The notes beneath the pieces were generated by a model. It was not told the DNA's origin. It saw only the letters and a program-made list of their open reading frames with translations, and searched no databases. Below are positions 1-8,407 of a stretch of 49,431 nucleotides of DNA, piece by piece. The position numbers were made by a program, and so were the translations under genes. Position 1 is the stretch's first letter. Each line of letters starts with the position of its first letter. The stretch is from Myxococcales bacterium (GTDB taxonomy: Bacteria; Myxococcota_A; Polyangia; Polyangiales; Ga0077539), in the NCBI GenBank assembly GCA_013298625.1, contig JAAFIF010000075.1, forward strand, positions 1 through 49,431, written 5' to 3'.

Positions 1-566
1 CGCCGCAGCCCATCGCCGCACAGCCAGCGCAGCCCGCGGCGCCGCAGCCGTTTACTGCGCCCGCAGCGCAGCCAGGGCCCTTCGGCAACCCCGCAGCGCA
101 GCAGCCTCCGCGGCCCGCTTCGCAGCACGCGATGCCTGCGCCGACCGCGCCGAGCGCGCCGAAGCCAGGCGGGCCGCAGAAGACAGCGTCCGCTGCGTTT
201 CGCGCGCCGCCCGCGCCCGCCGCGCACGTGCCGCTCGGACCGACTGGCCTGCCGCGGCTCGAAGCCGAGGTCAACGTGCACTCCGAGTCCAATTTCTTCA
301 CGGACTTCTTCGGAGACATCCGCAACAACGGCGGCGTGTTCGTCGCGACGTTTCACGTGCTGCCGGTGGGCGCTGCGTGCGAAGTCGCGCTCGCGTTTCC
401 CGGTGATTTGAGCGCTGAAATCCGCGGCGAAGTGAAGTTCACCCGCCAGCCGAGCGACGGCGCTTCGCCGGGTCTCGGCGTCACGATCACCCACGCCAGC
501 GCCGACGCGTGGAACCTCATCGAGCGCTTCGTGAAGAAGCGCGAGCCCATCATGCACGACGTGTGA
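1..566 (+). CDS. C-terminal part of a PilZ-type domain protein (5' end outside window)
   Basis: The frame is open to the left edge of the window, so the gene starts upstream. What is visible is a roughly 75-residue Pro/Ala/Gln-rich low-complexity stretch, followed by a compact domain of about 95 residues. That domain begins with LEAEVNVHSESNFFTDFF and continues with GGVFVATFHVLPVG, an acidic hydrophobic strand (CEVALAFPGDLSAEIRGEV) and a final PGLGVTIT segment. This layout resembles the PilZ-like domains common in Myxococcota (the TIGR02266-type family), which may bind cyclic di-GMP. The classical RxxxR motif is not visible in the part present, so c-di-GMP binding is uncertain. The acylase gene follows in the same direction after a 114-bp gap. 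Family assignment is moderately confident, function only inferred. Confidence 0.6.
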   Translation, partial: PQPIAAQPAQPAAPQPFTAPAAQPGPFGNPAAQQPPRPASQHAMPAPTAPSAPKPGGPQKTASAAFRAPPAPAAHVPLGPTGLPRLEAEVNVHSESNFFTDFFGDIRNNGGVFVATFHVLPVGAACEVALAFPGDLSAEIRGEVKFTRQPSDGASPGLGVTITHASADAWNLIERFVKKREPIMHDV

Positions 567-680
567 TTGCTGTCTGTTGCGCCGAGCGGCGCGAGGCTGG
601 GGCGACCGCCGGGGCGGAGGCTCGCTGCTCGGTGGCTGGGGTTTGTCTCGGGGCCTGACCTGCACTCACAATCGTCGCCG

Positions 681-3434
681 ATGAGTCTCCGCGGCGCTTC
701 GGTTTCATTGCTCACGCTGTGTTTGTCGTGCGCGCCCCGCGCGCCCGTCGTCGACGCGTCGGACGTCACGCCGCTGGACGCCGTCGCTGACTCGGGCGAC
801 GCCAACGCGGGCGGCGACGACGCTGAGACCGACGATGGCGACGCCGCTCGCGACGCAGGCGCAGGGCGGCCGTGCAGCAGACGGCCGCGAAGGGAGCCTC
901 CCCCTGACGCCTACCGCCCGAGCAGCGCGATCGAAGTGCTGCGCGACGACGCAGGGATCCCTCACATTTACGCGAGGACCGACGCGGACGCGCTCTTCGG
1001 CGCGGGCTACACGCAGGCGGTCGACCGGCTGTTTCAAATGGAGACGCTGCGTCGCACCGCGTACGGCACCACGGCAGAGGTGTTCGGCGCCGCGAGCGTC
1101 GCGCAGGACCGCATCGTTCGCATGGTGGACATCGCGCGATGGGGCAGAGAGAGCGCCGAGCGCGCGCAGCGCGAGGTGCCCGAGACGTATCGCCTGATGA
1201 GCGCGTGGGTGGCCGGAGTGAACCGTCGCGTCGACGAGGTTCGCTCGGGCTCTGTCGCGCGTCCGCCGGGCTTGTCCGCGGCAGACTTCGACGTGATGCC
1301 CGCGCGATGGACGGTCGACGACGCGTTCTCCGTCGGGCGCTTGCTGCTGTTTCGCAACGCCAATCAGCTCGAGTTCGACCTGCTCGCGACGATCGTCGCA
1401 AGGTACGTCGACCCCGCGGGGGCGGTCCCGCTCTTCTTGCCGATCTCCGACGCGTACGTGTTGGGCGCGGACGAGCGACCTCGCGTGCGTCCGATGAGCG
1501 TTGATCGCCCGGGCCCGAGGGACTCTTCTCGCGTGATTCGCGATCGATCGCCGAGCTTCTCGAGCGCGGCGGGGTGGTGGCGTCGCGTCTCAGCAGAGCC
1601 CGAAGAAGTGTTGCGCGGGCGCTTCGCAGACTGGACGCGCTCGATGGAGGTGCTGCGCTCTGGAGGCAGCAACAACTGGGCGGTGGCTGGGCGCTTCACG
1701 GACAACGGTCGTCCGCTCATCGCTGGCGATCCGCACCAGCGATTGACCGCTCCTGCGGTGTTCTGGGCGCACCACATGAGCTCGATGGACAACGGCGCCG
1801 CGGGGACGCTGGACGTCGCGGGCTTCGGCTTCGCAGGGACGCCCGGCGTTCAGCTCGGTCACAACCGGCGCGTGGTGTGGACGGCGACGACGACGTACCC
1901 AGACTTCATGGACCTCGTCGAGGTCCGTCAAAACCGAGCCAACGCGACGATCCTCCTGGCGGATACGGCGCTCGCTGTCGAGCGATGCGTCGAGCAGATC
2001 AACGTCCGCGGCGCGCCGAGCGAAGCGTACGTCGTCGAAGATGTGCCCGGCCAAGGCGTGCTGTTGCCGACGAACTTCGCGCCGTTGCCGATCACGACGA
2101 GCTCGTCGAACCGCGTGCTGTTTCGCTGGGTGGGCTTTCGCGGGACGCTCGAGGCGGACGTGTTTCTCGGCTTCGATCGCGCGCAAAACGTGGCCGAGTT
2201 CGAGGGGCACGTCGACCGCATGGAGACCGGAGCGTTCAACTGGGTGAGCGCTGACGCGACGGACATCTCGTATCGCGTGCACGTCTTGTTGCCGGACCGC
2301 GGCAACCCCGCAGAGCTCCCGTTTACGCCGAACCGGCTGCTGCCAGCGGGCAACGCGCGGGTGGTTTGGCCGATGGATCGCTTCGCGTCTGCTGGGCATT
2401 TTCCTCGCTCTCGCGGAGGAGCGCGCGGGTTTCTCGCGAGCGCGAACAACGATCCTTTCGGCTTCGTCGACAACGGTCGAACCGACGACGACCCGTGGTA
2501 CTTCGGCGTGTGGTTCGACCCTGGGACGAGGGCGCGGCGCATCGAGTCGACGTTGACGCGCCTCACCGAGCGCGCCGCAGCGGGCGGACCGCGCGTGTCG
2601 CTCGACGACATGGAGGCGCTCCAGCTCGACACGCACTCGGTGCTCGCCGACGAGCTCTTGCCGGTCTTGGACGCGTCGCTCGCGCGAGTCGACGTGGACG
2701 CTTCGCTCGCAGAATTTCGCGGCGTCGCTGGCATTCAATCGCTCGCCGCCGTCCTTCGCGCGTGGGATCGCCGCATGGACCGAGACTCGTCCGGCGCGGT
2801 TGTGTACGAGGGCTTTCAGCAGTTCTTGCTGCACCGCGCGCTCGCCGACGAGTTCGGTCCGGTGTTCGACTCGATCAACGGCAGCGAGCCGATCTACCTG
2901 TTGAAGTTCATGGTCAACGCGATCAAGGGTCGGCACGCGATGGCTGACTCTGTGCTGCAAGGGGGGCGCGATCGCCTGGTGTTGCTCGCGCTGCGCGACA
3001 CCCACGAGTGGCTGCTCTCGCGCTTCGGCAGCGCGGACCCGGCGCGCTATCGCTGGCGCGATTTTCACCGGACGCAGTTTCGATCGCTCGTCGAGCCCGC
3101 TGGGCCGTTCGCGACGGCCGAGGTGCAGAGCAACGGCTCGATCGGGACCGTCAACGTCTCGCAGGCGCCGTTTCTCGCGGCTGGCGGAGCGCGCGCCGCC
3201 CGGATGTTTCACAGCAGCAACTCCGGCGCGGTGTACCGCATGGTGGCGGGCTTCGACGCCGATGGGACGCCGCGCGCGCGGCTTCACTTCGCCCGAGGAA
3301 ACTCCGGTGATCCAGGCTCGCGCTTCTGGGGCGACCAGGTCGCGAGCTGGGACGCTGGCGTCTATGCTCCTCTCGCGTTTTCGCGGGCCTCAGTCGAGGC
3401 GCGGGTCGCAGAGCGGACGACGATCGAGCCGTAG
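681..3434 (+). CDS. Penicillin acylase family N-terminal-nucleophile amidohydrolase, probable lipoprotein
   Basis: Family S45 hydrolases cleave amide-linked acyl chains, for example of beta-lactams or acyl-homoserine lactones, after autocatalytic removal of a spacer that exposes a catalytic Ser. The alpha-chain signature is seen near residues 90-130 (DDAGIPHIYA, then GAGYTQAVDRLFQMETLRR). The cleavage site/nucleophile is GGS-NNW with Ser330, at the start of the beta chain, followed by the HQRLTAPAVFW segment. The length of 917 aa is slightly above the usual 750-850. The ATG at 681 was chosen because it starts a hydrophobic signal with cysteines at 14 and 17 (SLLTLCLSC) and an acidic Ala/Asp linker, as in the other lipoproteins here. 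The frame also extends upstream to a TTG at 567. The gene stands alone and converges on the sensor kinase, 7 bp away. The substrate cannot be told from sequence. Quorum-signal degradation is one possibility. Confidence 0.88.
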   Translation: MSLRGASVSLLTLCLSCAPRAPVVDASDVTPLDAVADSGDANAGGDDAETDDGDAARDAGAGRPCSRRPRREPPPDAYRPSSAIEVLRDDAGIPHIYARTDADALFGAGYTQAVDRLFQMETLRRTAYGTTAEVFGAASVAQDRIVRMVDIARWGRESAERAQREVPETYRLMSAWVAGVNRRVDEVRSGSVARPPGLSAADFDVMPARWTVDDAFSVGRLLLFRNANQLEFDLLATIVARYVDPAGAVPLFLPISDAYVLGADERPRVRPMSVDRPGPRDSSRVIRDRSPSFSSAAGWWRRVSAEPEEVLRGRFADWTRSMEVLRSGGSNNWAVAGRFTDNGRPLIAGDPHQRLTAPAVFWAHHMSSMDNGAAGTLDVAGFGFAGTPGVQLGHNRRVVWTATTTYPDFMDLVEVRQNRANATILLADTALAVERCVEQINVRGAPSEAYVVEDVPGQGVLLPTNFAPLPITTSSSNRVLFRWVGFRGTLEADVFLGFDRAQNVAEFEGHVDRMETGAFNWVSADATDISYRVHVLLPDRGNPAELPFTPNRLLPAGNARVVWPMDRFASAGHFPRSRGGARGFLASANNDPFGFVDNGRTDDDPWYFGVWFDPGTRARRIESTLTRLTERAAAGGPRVSLDDMEALQLDTHSVLADELLPVLDASLARVDVDASLAEFRGVAGIQSLAAVLRAWDRRMDRDSSGAVVYEGFQQFLLHRALADEFGPVFDSINGSEPIYLLKFMVNAIKGRHAMADSVLQGGRDRLVLLALRDTHEWLLSRFGSADPARYRWRDFHRTQFRSLVEPAGPFATAEVQSNGSIGTVNVSQAPFLAAGGARAARMFHSSNSGAVYRMVAGFDADGTPRARLHFARGNSGDPGSRFWGDQVASWDAGVYAPLAFSRASVEARVAERTTIEP

Positions 3435-3441
3435 CGGAGCG

Positions 3442-4590
3442 TCACGCGCGCGCGATGGTGCGCGCCGACGCGATCGAGTGCTCGGTCGTGTTGCTCTCGG
3501 CGCGCGTGGGGCCTGCGACGGGGAGCGTGATGTCGAAGCGCGTGCCTTCGGGAGAGCTCTCGACGGTGAGCGATCCCTCGTGTTCGTGCACGATTCTCCA
3601 GGCGATCGCGAGGCCGAGCCCGGTCCCTCCCTGGCCCTTCTTCGTGGTGACGTACGGGTCGAACAGCTGATCGCGGATCGACGGATCGATCCCGCTCCCG
3701 TTGTCTTCGACGGAGATCACCACGCGATCTGCGCCCTCTCGACGCGCGCTCACGTGCACGGCCGCGGGCGTGGCGTTGAGCTGCCGCGACGCCCGTTGTC
3801 CCGCGGCGAAGATCGCGTTCTGCACTATGTTGACCAGCACTTGCGTGAGCTGCTCGCGGTCGGCGCGGATCGAGGACAAGCTGTTCTCTGCTTCGCCTGT
3901 CACTTCGGCTTCAGCGTGCGCGTGCATCGAGACGACGTGCTCGAGCAGCGCAGAGACCTCCATGGGCGCGGGCATGGGCTTGGGGGCGCGCGCGAAGCGA
4001 GAGAAGTTTTCGACGAGTCGACGGAGACGCGCGACCTCTTCGAGCACGATGGTGCTCTGCTCGTCGAAGAGCTCGTCGAAGCCCTCGAGCTGCCGAGCCT
4101 TGGCTTTGCGCAAGAGCTCGACGGCCATCTGGATGGGCGTGAGGGGATTCTTGATTTCGTGTGCCATCTGTCGTGCGATGTCGCGCCAGGCGGCGAGCCG
4201 CTCGGCTCTTCGCAGCCGCGCTTCAGCGGCGTCGAGCTCGCGGGCCATGCGGTTGAACGCCTGCACGAGCCTGCCTGCTTCTCCGCCCGCCTCGGTGTCG
4301 ATGTGGACCGAGCGCGTCCCGGCAGCGATGAGGTCTGCGGCGTCCATCGCAGCGCGGATGGGCTTCGAGACCGCCGGCGCGAGCAGCGCCGCGAGGCCTG
4401 TGGCCACGGCTCCGCCGAGCAGCGCAGCGCCGACGATGGCGAGCATCATGGGCTCGAACACCTCGTGCGCGTGCACTGCGGAGTGCGCGCCGGGCCGCGC
4501 GAGCAGCCACCACGCTCCGAGCCCGGCCCCCACGGTCGGAACGATCACGCACAGCCACAACGCCAACACCAATCGCGCGCGCAGGTTCAT
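3442..4590 (-). CDS. NtrY-like membrane sensor histidine kinase
   Basis: The 382-aa protein has two N-terminal membrane helices (about residues 7-31 and 47-72) with only a short periplasmic loop between them. A HAMP-like linker follows (KPIRAAMDAADLIAAGTRSVHI), then a HisKA domain with phospho-acceptor His144 in MAHEIKNPLTPIQ. The HATPase domain carries an N box (NIVQNAIFAAG), a G1 box (DNGSGID) and a G2 box (GGTGLGLAI). The HEIKNPLTP sequence and the short sensor are typical of NtrY/AtoS-type kinases, which usually partner an NtrC-family activator. No response regulator is adjacent, so it is an orphan here. With almost no periplasmic domain it probably senses membrane or cytoplasmic cues. 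The ATG used opens directly into the first membrane helix. Confidence 0.9.
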   Translation of the reverse strand: MNLRARLVLALWLCVIVPTVGAGLGAWWLLARPGAHSAVHAHEVFEPMMLAIVGAALLGGAVATGLAALLAPAVSKPIRAAMDAADLIAAGTRSVHIDTEAGGEAGRLVQAFNRMARELDAAEARLRRAERLAAWRDIARQMAHEIKNPLTPIQMAVELLRKAKARQLEGFDELFDEQSTIVLEEVARLRRLVENFSRFARAPKPMPAPMEVSALLEHVVSMHAHAEAEVTGEAENSLSSIRADREQLTQVLVNIVQNAIFAAGQRASRQLNATPAAVHVSARREGADRVVISVEDNGSGIDPSIRDQLFDPYVTTKKGQGGTGLGLAIAWRIVHEHEGSLTVESSPEGTRFDITLPVAGPTRAESNTTEHSIASARTIARA

Positions 4591-4654
4591 CGCTGAGAGC
4601 TATCGGTGATAGCCCCGATGGCGGCGTGTTGGCGACCGCGCGTTGCGCCGTGTC

Positions 4655-4855
4655 TCAGCGATACACGACCGTGGTCGTGACGGGCTGCGCGACCACGACG
4701 GCCGGGCGTGTGTAGTACACGCGCTGCACGGGCCGGGTGTAGTACACGCGCGGCGCGGGCTGGACGTAGTAAGCGGGCTGCGAGCGGACGATACAGCCCG
4801 TGAGCGAGCCGATCGAAAGAGCGAGGGCGGCGATTGCTGCGAAGCGGGTGCGCAT
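4655..4855 (-). CDS. Small tyrosine-rich lipoprotein
   Basis: A 66-aa protein with a signal sequence and a perfect lipobox (LTGC, Cys21). It is followed by a short Tyr/Pro/Val-rich mature part with repeats of the type YYxxP (YYVQPAPRVYYTRPVQRVYYTRP). It would be an abundant small lipid-anchored protein of the envelope. The Tyr/Pro repeat resembles those in short outer-membrane or spore-coat-like lipoproteins, but I recognise no family. A good ribosome-binding site (AGGAG at 4866-4870) lies 10 bp before the ATG. A TACAAT -10 box and a strong hairpin lie immediately upstream, so it is probably transcribed from its own promoter and not only from ptsI. The gene is real on this combined evidence. 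Function unknown. Confidence 0.75.
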   Translation of the reverse strand: MRTRFAAIAALALSIGSLTGCIVRSQPAYYVQPAPRVYYTRPVQRVYYTRPAVVVAQPVTTTVVYR

Positions 4856-4874
4856 GGCGAAAATGCTCCTTTTG

Positions 4875-4911
4875 CTCGGGACCGCGCTGACGAAAGTGCG
4901 CGGTGTCCGAG
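4875..4911 (-). promoter_or_regulatory. 5'-UTR hairpin of the Tyr-rich lipoprotein gene
   Basis: ACCGCGC (4881-4887) pairs with GCGCGGT (4898-4904), and CTCGGG/TCCGAG extend the stem to about 13 bp with one bulge. Read on the minus strand, it sits at the expected transcript start and ends 4 nt before the AGGAG of the lipoprotein gene. There is no U-tract after it, so it is not a standard terminator. A 5'-end stabilising hairpin is the simplest reading. Confidence 0.5.
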
Positions 4912-4920
4912 TGCGAAGAC

Positions 4921-4926
4921 ATTGTA
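4921..4926 (-). promoter_or_regulatory. Candidate -10 box (TACAAT)
   Basis: The minus strand reads TACAAT, five of six matches to the sigma-70 -10 consensus. A start site about 7 nt downstream would place the hairpin at 4875-4911 at the very 5' end of the transcript. No convincing -35 hexamer is visible at 16-18 bp. Confidence 0.4.
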
Positions 4927-5028
4927 CGCACGCGCGAGGTACATTGCCCCCTTTGTCCCGACGATCTCTGCGTTCTCGTGAGGGGATCGTGCGTGTGCCC
5001 GTCGGGGAATTGGTTCGTTGGACGTGCG

Positions 5029-6840
5029 TCAGTCACCCGCGGCGAGCAAGTCGGACATCTTGGGCGCGAAGGTCTCGCGCACGAGGGATTCGACTTCGTC
5101 GGCCGTGGCGAGGTTGAGCGCGCGCGCTGCGACCTCGCGGGCCTCGCGGAGGGACACGCGCGAGAGCGCGGCTTTGACTGCGGGGACCGCGGCGGGATCG
5201 ACGCTGAGCTCGCCCACGCCCAAGCCGATGAGCAGCGGGGCCGAGAGCAGGTCCGCGGCCATGGCGCCGCACAAAGCGCAGGGGATGCCTGCGGTGCGCG
5301 CGGCCTGCGCGGTCGTGTGAATCGCCCGTAGGATCGCGGGGTCGAGGGGCCGCGCGAGGTAGGCGACGTGCTCGTTGCCGCGGTCGATGGCGAGCGAGTA
5401 CTGCACGAGGTCGTTGGTGCCGATCGAGAAGAACGCGCTCTCTTTCGCGAGCAAATCCGCGATGAACACCGCGCTCGGCGTCTCGACCATGATCCCGAGC
5501 GGGACGTCCGGCGCGCGGATGCCCCGCGCTTGCAGCTCGGCCCTGGCGGCTTCGAGCTCGGCGCGGGCCGCGCGCAGCTCGGCCACGGTCGCGATCATCG
5601 GGATCATCACGCGCACGGGGCCTGCGTCGGCGGCGCGCAACATCGCGCGCAGCTGCGCGCGAAACACCTCGCGCTCGCGCAGGGCGAGGCGGATCGCCCG
5701 CAGCCCGAGGGCGGGGTTCATCTCTTTGGGCAGGCGAAACGCGGTCGAAAACTTGTCGCCGCCGATGTCGAACGTGCGCAGCGTGACGGGCCGGCCGCCC
5801 ATCGCGGTCACGACCGCGCGGTAGACCTCGCACTGCTCGTCTTCGCTCGGCGGCAGGCGGCGGTCGACGTAGAGAAACTCCGTTCGATACAGCCCGACGC
5901 CGTCCGCGCCCTGCTCGCGCGCGATGAGCGCCTCGGTGGGCAGCTCGATGTTGGCGCGCAGCGCGACGGGGGTTCCGCACTGCATGCTCGAGGGCTGGTC
6001 ACGGTGCGCGTCGAGCGAGCGAACGAAGAGCGCGTACCTGCGTCGTCGCTCTTCTGCTGCGATGATCTGCTCGGCGTTGGGGCGCAGCACCACCACGCCC
6101 CGAAGCCCGTCGACCACGATGCGATCGCCGTTGGCGAGAAACTTCGTCGCGCCCTGCGCGCCGACGACCGCGGGCAGCTCGAGCGCGCGCGCGAGGATGG
6201 CGGTGTGCGACGTGGCGCTGCCGACGTCGGTGACGAAGCCCGCGAAGCCCTTGGCGCGCAGGCTCGCTGTGTCCGCGGGAGAGAGCTCGTGCGCGACGAG
6301 GATCGTGGGCTCGCGCTCGCCGTCGCGCGCCTTGGGCACCTCTTGCGAGTGGCCCATGAGCTGCCGCAGGACGCGCTCGCCCACGAAATCAACGTCGCTG
6401 CGACGCTCGCGAAAATAGTCGTCGTCGGCCTTCTCGAAGAGCGCTTTGATGTGCTCGACGCTGCGTCGCAGGCCCCACTCGGCGTTGACCTTTTCGGTGC
6501 GGATCGCGGCCTCGGCCTCGTCGACGAGCAATGCGTCGTCGAGCATGAGCAGGTGCGCGTCCAAGATCAGCGCGTGGTCCTGCGCGTCCACGGGCAGCGT
6601 CGCGCGGATGCCGTTGAGCTGCGTGCGCGCTGCGTCGAGCGCGCCGCGCAGGCGAGCGACCTCGGCCTCGACCTCGCTGTCCTCGACGTGCCGCCGAGGG
6701 ACCTGAACCTTGCGTCGATCGAGCATCACGACGCGGCCCACCACGACGCCCGGCGACGCCGGAGCGCCGATCAGCCGCGCAGGGGGCTCTTCGCCGAGTG
6801 CAGCGCGCCGCGCCGAGTCGTCCGGGCCCCCTTGGGTCAC
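5029..6840 (-). CDS. ptsI: Phosphoenolpyruvate-protein phosphotransferase (PTS enzyme I)
   Basis: Enzyme I takes phosphate from phosphoenolpyruvate onto a His and passes it to HPr. All hallmarks are seen in the 603-aa product: the phospho-His motif GSATSHTAILAR (His212), the PEP-binding DGVGLYRTEFLYVDR, the FDIGGDK segment, SIGTNDLVQY, and the C-terminal CGAMA with Cys524. The GTG start at 6840 was chosen because it overlaps the HPr stop codon (GTGA) and has AGGAG five bases upstream. A longer frame exists, but its extra residues would lie wholly over HPr. The pair is translationally coupled. No sugar permease (EII) gene is nearby, so a regulatory or nitrogen/mannose-type PTS role is likely, with other components elsewhere. 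Confidence 0.95.
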   Translation of the reverse strand: MTQGGPDDSARRAALGEEPPARLIGAPASPGVVVGRVVMLDRRKVQVPRRHVEDSEVEAEVARLRGALDAARTQLNGIRATLPVDAQDHALILDAHLLMLDDALLVDEAEAAIRTEKVNAEWGLRRSVEHIKALFEKADDDYFRERRSDVDFVGERVLRQLMGHSQEVPKARDGEREPTILVAHELSPADTASLRAKGFAGFVTDVGSATSHTAILARALELPAVVGAQGATKFLANGDRIVVDGLRGVVVLRPNAEQIIAAEERRRRYALFVRSLDAHRDQPSSMQCGTPVALRANIELPTEALIAREQGADGVGLYRTEFLYVDRRLPPSEDEQCEVYRAVVTAMGGRPVTLRTFDIGGDKFSTAFRLPKEMNPALGLRAIRLALREREVFRAQLRAMLRAADAGPVRVMIPMIATVAELRAARAELEAARAELQARGIRAPDVPLGIMVETPSAVFIADLLAKESAFFSIGTNDLVQYSLAIDRGNEHVAYLARPLDPAILRAIHTTAQAARTAGIPCALCGAMAADLLSAPLLIGLGVGELSVDPAAVPAVKAALSRVSLREAREVAARALNLATADEVESLVRETFAPKMSDLLAAGD

Positions 6841-7115
6841 TTGAGCTCCTCGCCGAACCCCGAGCTGATCAGCTCGCCGATCGCCTTCACGCACGCCTCG
6901 GAGTCCTCGCCGTTGGCGCTGATCGTGAGCGATGTGCCCTTCGCGCCGCACAGCAACAGCACGCCCATGACGCTCTTGGCGTTCTTGACTTCGCCGTCCT
7001 TCTCGATGGTGACCTCGCTCTTGAACGACGACGCCAGCCTGACGAGCTTGGACGCGGGGCGCGCATGCATGCCCCGCTCGTTGACGACGGTGAATGTTCC
7101 CTTCGCCTCAGACAC
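6837..7115 (-). CDS. ptsH: HPr phosphocarrier protein
   Basis: HPr is the small cytoplasmic phosphocarrier between enzyme I and the EIIA proteins. The 92-aa product (from GTG at 7115) has the active-site motif GMHARPAS with His17 and the Ser48 region KSVMGVLLL. In organisms with HPr kinase the equivalent serine is a regulatory phosphorylation site. The GTG start gives a normal HPr length and follows GGAGG (7128-7132) at a somewhat long 12-bp spacing. An in-frame ATG at 7190 would add 25 atypical residues. The gene is first in the operon and overlaps ptsI by 4 bp. Family assignment is firm, start less so. Confidence 0.93.
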   Translation of the reverse strand: MSEAKGTFTVVNERGMHARPASKLVRLASSFKSEVTIEKDGEVKNAKSVMGVLLLCGAKGTSLTISANGEDSEACVKAIGELISSGFGEELK

Positions 7116-7212
7116 AGAGATCCGCAGCCTCCGATCGATTGAAGAGTGTACCTCGACTGCTTCGCTTCGTCGTCGCGCAATCACCACCATCGTTGCGCTA
7201 TCTTTGCCGCGA

Positions 7213-8388
7213 ATGATGCTCCTTCACGGACCGATCGGACGCACCCGCGCCGCGCTGCTCGCGTCGCTCGCCCTCGCTGGGGCTGCCTGCAACCGCGTTG
7301 CGCCGCCGGATCTGTGCGCCCCCGCCGTCGCTCCAGAGGACGCCGCGGGCGCTGAAGCGGGCGGCGACGCGGCCGCTGTCGAGCCCGCCGACGCCTCGAG
7401 CGCGCCGCAGTGCGCCACGTGCGCGGACCTGTCCGCGGGCCGCATCGACCAGCGCGTGATCGCGCAAATGGGCAGCGAATTTCCGCTCTTTGTGGCAGCA
7501 GCGGCGCCCGGAGGCCCCCCTGTCACGATGCCCGGCGCGCTCTACGGAATCCCGCGCGGCGCCCTGCTCCGCGCCTCGGTCGCCTCGGGCAACGTCGACG
7601 CCGTCCGCGCCCTCACAGACGACGTCGAGCAGTCACTCACGCGCATCTCCAGCACCCTCGCGCTCACCCCGCCGCTCGCGCCGAGAGAAGACCCGCAGTC
7701 GTTGCGGGACGTGATGGGCAGCGTCGAGGTGCTCGGCGACGCGTGCGCAGGCGCGCTCTCGCTCGACGGGTTCGCCGGGGATCCAGGGCTCTTCGGGCGC
7801 GTTCGCACCGCGGCGCCGTCGCTGCAAACGCTGCTCGTGCGGGCGTCGTCGGACCTGCCCCGATTCTCCAACGATCAGATCGGCGCGCCTGCGTACCTCG
7901 CGGTCGTCGGGCGCATGCTCGCGTCGTGCGGCACCCTCGTGGGCGACCCGGCTGCTGCTGTTTCGGGGCTCGACGCCATCGACGCCGTCGCGCGCGTGCA
8001 AGCGCAGGACGGGTCGTTCTTCGACGCGCAAGGGCGCTACGACACGGGCGCGCAGGCGCGGGTGCTGGTGGCGTCGATCGACGCGCTGAGAAGCGTTGCG
8101 CTGAGCGCGTGCGCGAGGAGGCTCGCGATGATCGAGTCGGGGCTGCGCTGGATGGCCTCGCGCGTCGACGCCGCTGGGCAGGTGGACTCGAGCGGCTCAG
8201 CCTCCACGTGCAACCCCGCCATGGGCGCGCTGCGCGAGTCGCTCGATCGCAGCGCGGTGTACCGCTCGCTCTCGCTCGGCTCGGCGATCTTCGAGCCCGA
8301 CGGCGCCGCCGCCCCGCTGCGAGACGCCGCCGTGAAGCTCAGCGTGTTCGCCACGATGAACCAGGGCGTCTCGACATGCGTCCCGTAG
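7213..8388 (+). CDS. Uncharacterised lipoprotein, possibly of helical-toroid fold
   Basis: A 391-aa exported protein. The N-terminus has a hydrophobic signal ending in LALAGAAC (Cys26), an imperfect lipobox, then an Ala/Glu/Asp linker. The mature part is helical and carries segments such as VQAQDGSFFDAQGRYDTGAQARVLVASIDAL, split here by a DGS/F turn. This recalls the repeats of alpha/alpha-toroid proteins (squalene-cyclase/prenyltransferase type), but no catalytic motif of those enzymes is seen. Tandem ATGs lie at 7213 and 7216; the first is given. It is transcribed divergently from ptsH with a 97-bp gap and may be cotranscribed with the aminotransferase 19 bp downstream. A very long frame opens far upstream on this strand, but that part lies antisense to ptsI and is rejected. 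Function unknown. Confidence 0.7.
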   Translation: MMLLHGPIGRTRAALLASLALAGAACNRVAPPDLCAPAVAPEDAAGAEAGGDAAAVEPADASSAPQCATCADLSAGRIDQRVIAQMGSEFPLFVAAAAPGGPPVTMPGALYGIPRGALLRASVASGNVDAVRALTDDVEQSLTRISSTLALTPPLAPREDPQSLRDVMGSVEVLGDACAGALSLDGFAGDPGLFGRVRTAAPSLQTLLVRASSDLPRFSNDQIGAPAYLAVVGRMLASCGTLVGDPAAAVSGLDAIDAVARVQAQDGSFFDAQGRYDTGAQARVLVASIDALRSVALSACARRLAMIESGLRWMASRVDAAGQVDSSGSASTCNPAMGALRESLDRSAVYRSLSLGSAIFEPDGAAAPLRDAAVKLSVFATMNQGVSTCVP

Positions 8389-8407
8389 CCGCCGCGCACG
8401 CACTCCA

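Noticed and set aside
3262..4596. Plus-strand frame over the end of the acylase and the sensor kinase
   Set aside because: Antisense to a histidine kinase with complete H, N and G boxes.
5368..7212. Very long open frame on the plus strand, opposite ptsI and ptsH, running into the lipoprotein gene at 7213
   Set aside because: It is antisense to two firm genes, has Arg/His/Ala-rich composition without motifs, and is explained by the high G+C of ptsI. Only the part from 7213 has a signal sequence.
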